Source: Gaiellasilicea sp037720595 (GTDB taxonomy: Bacteria; Actinomycetota; Thermoleophilia; Gaiellales; Gaiellaceae). From it: DNA of 64,000 nt. The notes beneath the pieces were generated by a model. That model worked only from the letters and a program-made list of their open reading frames with translations. It was not told the DNA's origin and made no database searches. The stretch spans positions 62,001-126,000 of the forward strand of contig JBBJLW010000001.1 of assembly GCA_037720595.1 (NCBI GenBank), read 5' to 3'. The translations under genes were made by a program, and so were the position numbers. This document shows positions 59,892 to 64,000 of the stretch, in pieces; positions within the stretch are counted from its first letter, which is position 1, and each line of letters starts with the position of its first letter.

Positions 59892-61148
59892 CTAGCCGAG
59901 CTCCCTCTGGACGAGCCGGGCGATCCTAGCACACAGCTCCTGCGCTTCCTCGTCCGTTTCGGCCTCTGCGAGCACGCGGACGAGCGGCTCTGTGCCGGAG
60001 GCACGTACGAGGACACGACCGCTTCCCGCGAGCTCCTCGTTCAGGCGCTCGGCCTCGGCGAGCGCGACCGCGGGCACACCGCCGAAGGTGCGTACGTTCT
60101 CCTTGGCCTGGGCGTAGCGAGGCATGACGGCGGCGGCGGAGGCCAGCGTGCGGCCCCGAATCGCGTCGCAGAGCAGGAGCGCCGCTGCGAGCCCGTCGCC
60201 GGTGACGTGGTCGCGCAGGTAGATCACGTGCCCCGACTGCTCGCCTCCCAGGAGCCCACCTTCGCGTCGGAGCGCTTCGAGCACGTAACGGTCGCCGACG
60301 GGCGTCGTCAGCACGCCGATCCCGTGTTCCTCCATCAGCTTGTGGAAGCCCAGGTTCGTCATCACGGTGACGGCCACGACGCCCACGCCGAGGTTGAGCG
60401 CGAGGATCGCGAGGATCTGGTCGCCGTCGATCGCGTTCCCGTCGTGGTCGACGGCGAGCATCCGGTCTCCGTCGCCGTCGAAGGCGACGCCGAGATCCAG
60501 TCGCTGCTCTCGCACCGTGCGCGAGAGCAGCGAGAGATCGGTGGCGCCGCAACCAGAGTTGATGTTCGTGCCGTCGGGCTCGTTGCCGATCGGGGTCACC
60601 TCGGCGCCGAGTTGCTCGAAGGCCTCCGGGGCGATCTCCGAATAGGCACCGTTCGCGCAGTCGACCGCGAGCTTGAGGCCGGAGAGGTCCGACCCGAAGC
60701 GTTCGACGATGTGCTCGAGGTAGCTGTCGGTGGCGACGTCGACCCGATCGATCGTCCCGCCGCCGCGATCCGGCGCGTCGAGCAGCGCCTCGATCTGCTC
60801 CTCGGCTGCGTCCGTGAGCTTGCGCCCGTCCGCGTCGAAGAACTTGACGCCGTTGTACTCCGGGGGGTTGTGCGAGGCCGTGATCACGGCGCCGAGGTCG
60901 AGTGCGAGGAGGGCGACGGCCGGCGTCGGCACCACCCCCGCGAGCACCGCATTGCCACCTCCGGCAGCGACGCCGCGCGCGAACGCTTCCTCGAGCTCCG
61001 GCCCGGAAGCCCGAGTGTCGCGGCCGACGAAGACGCGGCCGCGACCGGACCAGAGCGTCGCGGCCTTACCCAGGCGCTCAACGAGCTCGACCGTCAGATC
61101 CTCGCCCACGATCCCGCGGACGCCGTCCGTTCCGAAGTACGCCCGCAA
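59892..61148 (-). CDS. glmM: Phosphoglucosamine mutase
   Basis: 418 residues from TTG 61148, giving LRAYFGTDGVRGIVGEDLTV; TTG lies 8 nt after the rpsI stop. It interconverts glucosamine-6- and -1-phosphate. The phospho-Ser loop is VITASHNPPEYNGVKFFDAD (Ser ~92), the metal site GVAFDGDGDRMLAVD, the sugar loop LGGEQSGHVIYLRD and the phosphate loop LVRASGTEPLVRVLAE. Same strand as rpsI and glmS. Confidence 0.95.
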   Translation of the reverse strand: MRAYFGTDGVRGIVGEDLTVELVERLGKAATLWSGRGRVFVGRDTRASGPELEEAFARGVAAGGGNAVLAGVVPTPAVALLALDLGAVITASHNPPEYNGVKFFDADGRKLTDAAEEQIEALLDAPDRGGGTIDRVDVATDSYLEHIVERFGSDLSGLKLAVDCANGAYSEIAPEAFEQLGAEVTPIGNEPDGTNINSGCGATDLSLLSRTVREQRLDLGVAFDGDGDRMLAVDHDGNAIDGDQILAILALNLGVGVVAVTVMTNLGFHKLMEEHGIGVLTTPVGDRYVLEALRREGGLLGGEQSGHVIYLRDHVTGDGLAAALLLCDAIRGRTLASAAAVMPRYAQAKENVRTFGGVPAVALAEAERLNEELAGSGRVLVRASGTEPLVRVLAEAETDEEAQELCARIARLVQRELG

Positions 61149-61156
61149 AGGGAGCG

Positions 61157-61702
61157 CTAGCGCTTCGAGAACTGCGGCGCCTTGCGCGCCTTGTGCAGCC
61201 CGGCCTTCTTGCGCTCGACCTGGCGTGCGTCTCGCGTCAGGAAGCCTTCGCGCTTGAGCGGGATCCTCAGGTTCGGATCGACCTCGACGAGCGCGCGGGC
61301 GATCCCGTGCCGCACCGCCCCGGCCTGTCCGGTGGGCCCGCCGCCGTGGACTCGCACCCGGATGTCGTACGTTCCCTCGAGCCCGGCGACCTTGAGCGGC
61401 GCCAGGACAGCCGCGCGATGGGTCAGCCGCGGGAAGTAGTTCTCGATCGTCCGGCCGTTGAACCACGTCGTCCCGTCACCGGGACGGAGGATCACGCGCG
61501 CGACCGACGTCTTGCGCTTGCCGGTGCCGAGGTACTGCGCCTTCTCGAGCCGGGCCCTCTGAGGCGGAGCCTCCTGGACGGGCGCTTCCTCGCTGGGGGC
61601 TTCCTTGCCGGCAACGTCCTCGCCGGGCACTTCTTCACTGGCAACATCCTCATTGGCAACTTCCTCGCCGGGGGCTTCCTGAACCGGATCCTGCTCTGCC
61701 AC
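61157..61702 (-). CDS. rpsI: 30S ribosomal protein S9 with N-terminal pentad-repeat extension
   Basis: 181 residues. The C-terminal ~130 residues are standard uS9: YLGTGKRKTSVARVILRPG, RVHGGGPTGQAGAVRHGIAR and the ribosomal tail ARKAPQFSKR. The first ~48 residues are extra: acidic pentads of the form (E/Q/K)(E/D)(A/V)(P/A)x, absent from classical S9. The start at 61702 overlaps the rplM stop by 1 nt (TAATG-type). Confidence 0.95.
   Translation of the reverse strand: MAEQDPVQEAPGEEVANEDVASEEVPGEDVAGKEAPSEEAPVQEAPPQRARLEKAQYLGTGKRKTSVARVILRPGDGTTWFNGRTIENYFPRLTHRAAVLAPLKVAGLEGTYDIRVRVHGGGPTGQAGAVRHGIARALVEVDPNLRIPLKREGFLTRDARQVERKKAGLHKARKAPQFSKR
61562..61681 (-). repeat. Pentapeptide repeats in the S9 N-terminus
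   Basis: Residues 8-47 of S9 read as eight pentads: QEAPG, EEVAN, EDVAS, EEVPG, EDVAG, KEAPS, EEAPV, QEAPP. At DNA level the 15-bp periodicity is visible as repeated GGCAAC-type and TCCTCG-type strings. The array is a candidate for length variation between strains. Confidence 0.7.
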
Positions 61703-62133
61703 TACATCTCCTTCAAAGGCTTGGGCGCCTGCGCCTCGTGCGGGTGCTCCGGGCCGGCGTAGATCTTGAGCTTCGTGATCTGCTGGCGGGCGAGGCGATT
61801 GCGTGGAAGCATCCCCTTGACCGCTTTGCGCAGCACCTCGGTCGGGCGCCGGTCGAGCTGCACGCGCAGAGTGCGGGTGCGAAGCCCACCGGGGTAACCG
61901 GAGTGGCGGTGGTAGAGCTTCTGGTCGAGCTTCTGCCCGGTCACCGCGATCTTCTCGGCGTTGACGACGACGACGAAGTCGCCCGTGTCGACGTGCGGCG
62001 TGTACTGCGGCTTCCCCTTGCCGCGAAGGGTGTCGGCGATCTGGGTCGCAAGCCGCCCGAGGGTCTTGCCTTCGGCGTCGACGACGTACCAGTCGCGTGC
62101 GACCTCGCCCGGCTTTGCGCTGTATGTCTTCAC
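61702..62133 (-). CDS. rplM: 50S ribosomal protein L13
   Basis: 143 residues from GTG 62133: KTYSAKPGEVARDWYVVDAE, GKTLGRLATQIADTLRGKGK, the DFVVVVNAEKIAVTGQKLDQ core and YRHSGYPGG-type LYHRHSGYPGGLR, then AVKGMLPRNRLARQQ, all uL13 features. It precedes rpsI, the usual bacterial pair, and lies 13 nt after the MFS gene. Confidence 0.97.
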   Translation of the reverse strand: MKTYSAKPGEVARDWYVVDAEGKTLGRLATQIADTLRGKGKPQYTPHVDTGDFVVVVNAEKIAVTGQKLDQKLYHRHSGYPGGLRTRTLRVQLDRRPTEVLRKAVKGMLPRNRLARQQITKLKIYAGPEHPHEAQAPKPLKEM

Positions 62134-62146
62134 GTCAGCAGGTTTC

Positions 62147-63391
62147 TCACTTCACAGAAAGAGGGCGCACATCGGGTGCGCCGGCGGCCGATCGTAGCAG
62201 AATCCAGGCCGCTGGAAGGGCGACGAACGCGGTCGCAGAGAGGGCCAGCGCCTCGACGCCGAGCTCGCTGTAGGCGACCCCGCCGAGCAGGACGAGGACG
62301 GCGCCGGCGAAGCTCGAGCAGAGGTCGGTGAGCCCGATCAGCCTCCCGCGCTCGGCCGGAAGCGCCCGGTCGGCGAGCTCCGTAACCGCGGCGACGTAGG
62401 AGATATTCCAGCCGAGCCCGAGCAGGAAGAGCGAGACGGAGATCCAGGAGACGCTCTGGAACCACGCGAGGCCGAGCGTCGAGAGCGCCATCAGGAGGAG
62501 TCCGGCGACCTGGCCCGGCCGGCGGCCGAGCCTGTCCACGAGCTGCCCGATCACGAGCACGAGCGCGTACATCCCGACGATGTGAAGGCTGATCACGGTG
62601 AAGACGTCTGCCTGGTGGTGCCCGTGGTCGATCACAAGGTAGCCCGTGAGATTCATCACGGAGACCATGCCGGCGAAGCTCGCGACCGCAGCGACGAGCG
62701 CAGTGAGGACACCGGGGCGGCGGACGATCTCGCGCAGCGGGGCAGCGACTTCTTCGGCTCGACCGCGCGCGTGCCCGAGAGCTTCGTTGTGCAATTGCTG
62801 GGCGATCGTGCGCGGATCCGGACGGATGAGGAGCACGAGGACGAGGCCCACCACCATGATTCCGCCCGCCGCGAGCCACGGGACGACGAGCGCCTCCGTG
62901 TCGAGCTCCTTCCCCGCGAAGAGGGGTCGAAAGACGAGCGGGCCGAGCGCGGCGCCGAAGAGCGCACCGAAGAGGACGTAGGAGATTCCACGGGCGCGGC
63001 GTTCCGGCGGGTACATGTCGGCGGCGGCGGCGCGGGCGAGGAGGATCGTCCCCTGCGCGATGCCGACGAGCGCGAAGCCCGTGATGACGATCGCGGCCGA
63101 CTCCAGCTCGCAGCCCAGCGCCGTCGTCAGGCAGCCGGCGATGCCGGCGAGACAGCCGCCGGCGAGCACGGGAATCCGCCCGAAGCGATCCATCAGGCGT
63201 CCGGCCGGAAAGGCGGCGAGGGCGCCCGCGGTGAGGAAGATCGCCGGCCCGAGACCGAGGATGCCCTCGACGCCGGTGACGAGCACGAGGGTGACCGTGG
63301 CCACCGCGACCGCGAGCTGCACCATCCCCGAGAGGCACGTGAGCGTCGCCGCGAGCAGGATCGTGTTGCGCTTGACCGGGAAGCTCGACAC
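62147..63391 (-). CDS. MFS transporter
   Basis: 414 residues with about 12 transmembrane helices in two halves. Motif A of the first half is FPAGRLMDRFGRIPVLAGG and its counterpart in the second half GQLVDRLGRRPGQVAGL. A polar central loop (RPDPRTIAQQLHNEALGHAR) separates the halves. Drug-exporter-like; the substrate is unknown. It sits 13 nt upstream of rplM, an odd partner for ribosomal genes, and may share or drive their transcript. Confidence 0.88.
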   Translation of the reverse strand: MSSFPVKRNTILLAATLTCLSGMVQLAVAVATVTLVLVTGVEGILGLGPAIFLTAGALAAFPAGRLMDRFGRIPVLAGGCLAGIAGCLTTALGCELESAAIVITGFALVGIAQGTILLARAAAADMYPPERRARGISYVLFGALFGAALGPLVFRPLFAGKELDTEALVVPWLAAGGIMVVGLVLVLLIRPDPRTIAQQLHNEALGHARGRAEEVAAPLREIVRRPGVLTALVAAVASFAGMVSVMNLTGYLVIDHGHHQADVFTVISLHIVGMYALVLVIGQLVDRLGRRPGQVAGLLLMALSTLGLAWFQSVSWISVSLFLLGLGWNISYVAAVTELADRALPAERGRLIGLTDLCSSFAGAVLVLLGGVAYSELGVEALALSATAFVALPAAWILLRSAAGAPDVRPLSVK

Positions 63392-63459
63392 CTCCCGCCG
63401 AGCCTAGATGATCGAGTCGCGATCTCGGCCGTCGACGATCCTACTACTAGCCTAGAGCC

Positions 63460-63726
63460 GTGCAGCGGCGCCGCGTTGTCGTCCAGGGTCACGTCCAGGG
63501 GGTCTTCTTCCGCGAGACCACTCGGCGCCGCGCACTCGCGGTCGGTGTCGCCGGTTACGTTCGGAACTGCGCCGACGGCTCCGTCGAGGCCATCTTCGAA
63601 GGCGGGCACGAGGCGGTCGAGCGACTGGTGGAGTTCTGCCGCGACGGCCCGCGCGGCGCCCGCGTCGACTGGGTCGATGTCGAGAGCGAGGAACCTGTCG
63701 GGCTGTCCGGCTTCGAGGTTCGGTAA
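63460..63726 (+). CDS. acyP: Acylphosphatase
   Basis: 88 residues from GTG 63460. The active-site loop with the catalytic Arg is VVVQGHVQGVFFRETTRRRA, the catalytic Asn is in VAGYVRNCADGSVEAIFEGG, and the C-terminal strand is VGLSGFEVR. It hydrolyses acylphosphates. Divergent from the MFS gene (about 68 bp). Confidence 0.93.
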   Translation: MQRRRVVVQGHVQGVFFRETTRRRALAVGVAGYVRNCADGSVEAIFEGGHEAVERLVEFCRDGPRGARVDWVDVESEEPVGLSGFEVR

Positions 63727-63751
63727 GAACTCGAATCGCTCTGGCAGCCGG

Positions 63752-63973
63752 TCACCCCCGCGACGGGGCGGCCACGAGGACCTTCCTGAGACCCGCGGCG
63801 GTGTCAGACGCGTCGGCGAGGTTCCGGTCGATCACGTGCTCGCGGAGCTGCTCGAGCTGGGCGTCGATCCGCGTGACGACGACGCTGTCGTGGGTATGCG
63901 CGAATCGATCACGGATCCATTCGACCACGGCGACGTCACCGCTGACGGTCGGCTCGATCGCGCGCCGCCGCAT
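63752..63973 (-). CDS. Hypothetical protein (73 aa or longer)
   Basis: A 73-residue soluble, charged product (SGDVAVVEWIRDRFAHTHDS, VTRIDAQLEQLREHVIDRNL). I recognise no family. ATG 63973 is the first start seen, but the frame is still open at the window edge, so the gene may begin outside the window. Reality is uncertain. Confidence 0.4.
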   Translation of the reverse strand: MRRRAIEPTVSGDVAVVEWIRDRFAHTHDSVVVTRIDAQLEQLREHVIDRNLADASDTAAGLRKVLVAAPSRG

Positions 63974-64000
63974 CGATGACCACCTGGCGCAGCCAGAGGT

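Overview
The window is a 64 kb chromosomal segment of a very GC-rich bacterium that starts many genes at GTG and packs them with 1-4 bp stop/start overlaps. Gene content points to a deep-branching actinobacterium, probably Thermoleophilia (Gaiellales/Solirubrobacterales-like): a two-domain mycothiol-synthase-like acetyltransferase, DUF2231 and DUF6328 membrane proteins, a CtaG-type protein, an unusual IleS, and rplM-rpsI-glmM-glmS as a colinear group. This placement is inference. Nothing looks like a prophage, an intact insertion sequence, a CRISPR array or a resistance island. Six tRNA genes are scattered singly (Leu-UAG, Arg-UCG, His-GUG, Arg-UCU, Gly-UCC, Pro-UGG).

Layout. 0-16 kb: signalling genes (FIST sensor with a GAF-GGDEF-EAL c-di-GMP enzyme; a five-GAF histidine kinase with a lone receiver), two secreted CAP-domain proteins, and five of the tRNAs. 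15.8-25 kb: ispH, ileS, trxA and small enzymes (diacylglycerol kinase, Nudix, alpha/beta hydrolase, serine hydrolase, RidA). 25-31 kb: a queuosine-precursor-type transporter, a glutamate-cysteine-ligase-like enzyme, two exported beta-propellers, and an ECF sigma factor coupled to a membrane-anchored propeller. 30.7 kb: a peroxiredoxin-like gene with in-frame TGA at the peroxidatic position and a later in-frame TAG. 31-38 kb: a large membrane protein, fabI, a 1123-residue subtilisin and an SDR enzyme. 38.1-38.7 kb: the only long gene-free stretch, holding palindromic repeats, a degraded REP-associated transposase and a scrambled csoR remnant. 38.7-45 kb: alr, a signal-peptidase/secreted-protein cluster, nnr, acpS and a HAD phosphatase. 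45.4-57.7 kb: arfB, the formate dehydrogenase locus and, on the opposite strand, an eight-gene MoxR/VWA/HtrA/FdhD/MobA run. 57.9-63.7 kb: glmS, glmM, rpsI, rplM, an MFS transporter and an acylphosphatase.

Main points. (1) The formate dehydrogenase alpha gene (47293-49983) is read through an in-frame TGA at 48343 that fits selenocysteine; a 7-bp stem with a GGUC loop lies 23 nt downstream. With the peroxiredoxin-like gene this gives two candidate selenoprotein genes, so the organism probably has selenocysteine machinery elsewhere. (2) Palindromic repeats with a CCAGGGGCTGGCCCC-type core occur as pairs with an identical 52-bp period at three intergenic sites. One pair sits just upstream of a RAYT transposase relic, the enzyme type that mobilises REP elements. 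(3) fdhD and mobA, needed to mature the formate dehydrogenase, form the tail of an overlapping moxR-DUF58-VWA-secreted-VWA-htrA series, suggesting a MoxR/VWA chaperone module tied to molybdoenzyme or cell-envelope assembly. (4) A dedicated Ser-His signal peptidase is clustered with two paralogous small exported proteins and a CBM96/DNRLRE-type protein, resembling a SipW-like surface-fibre locus.
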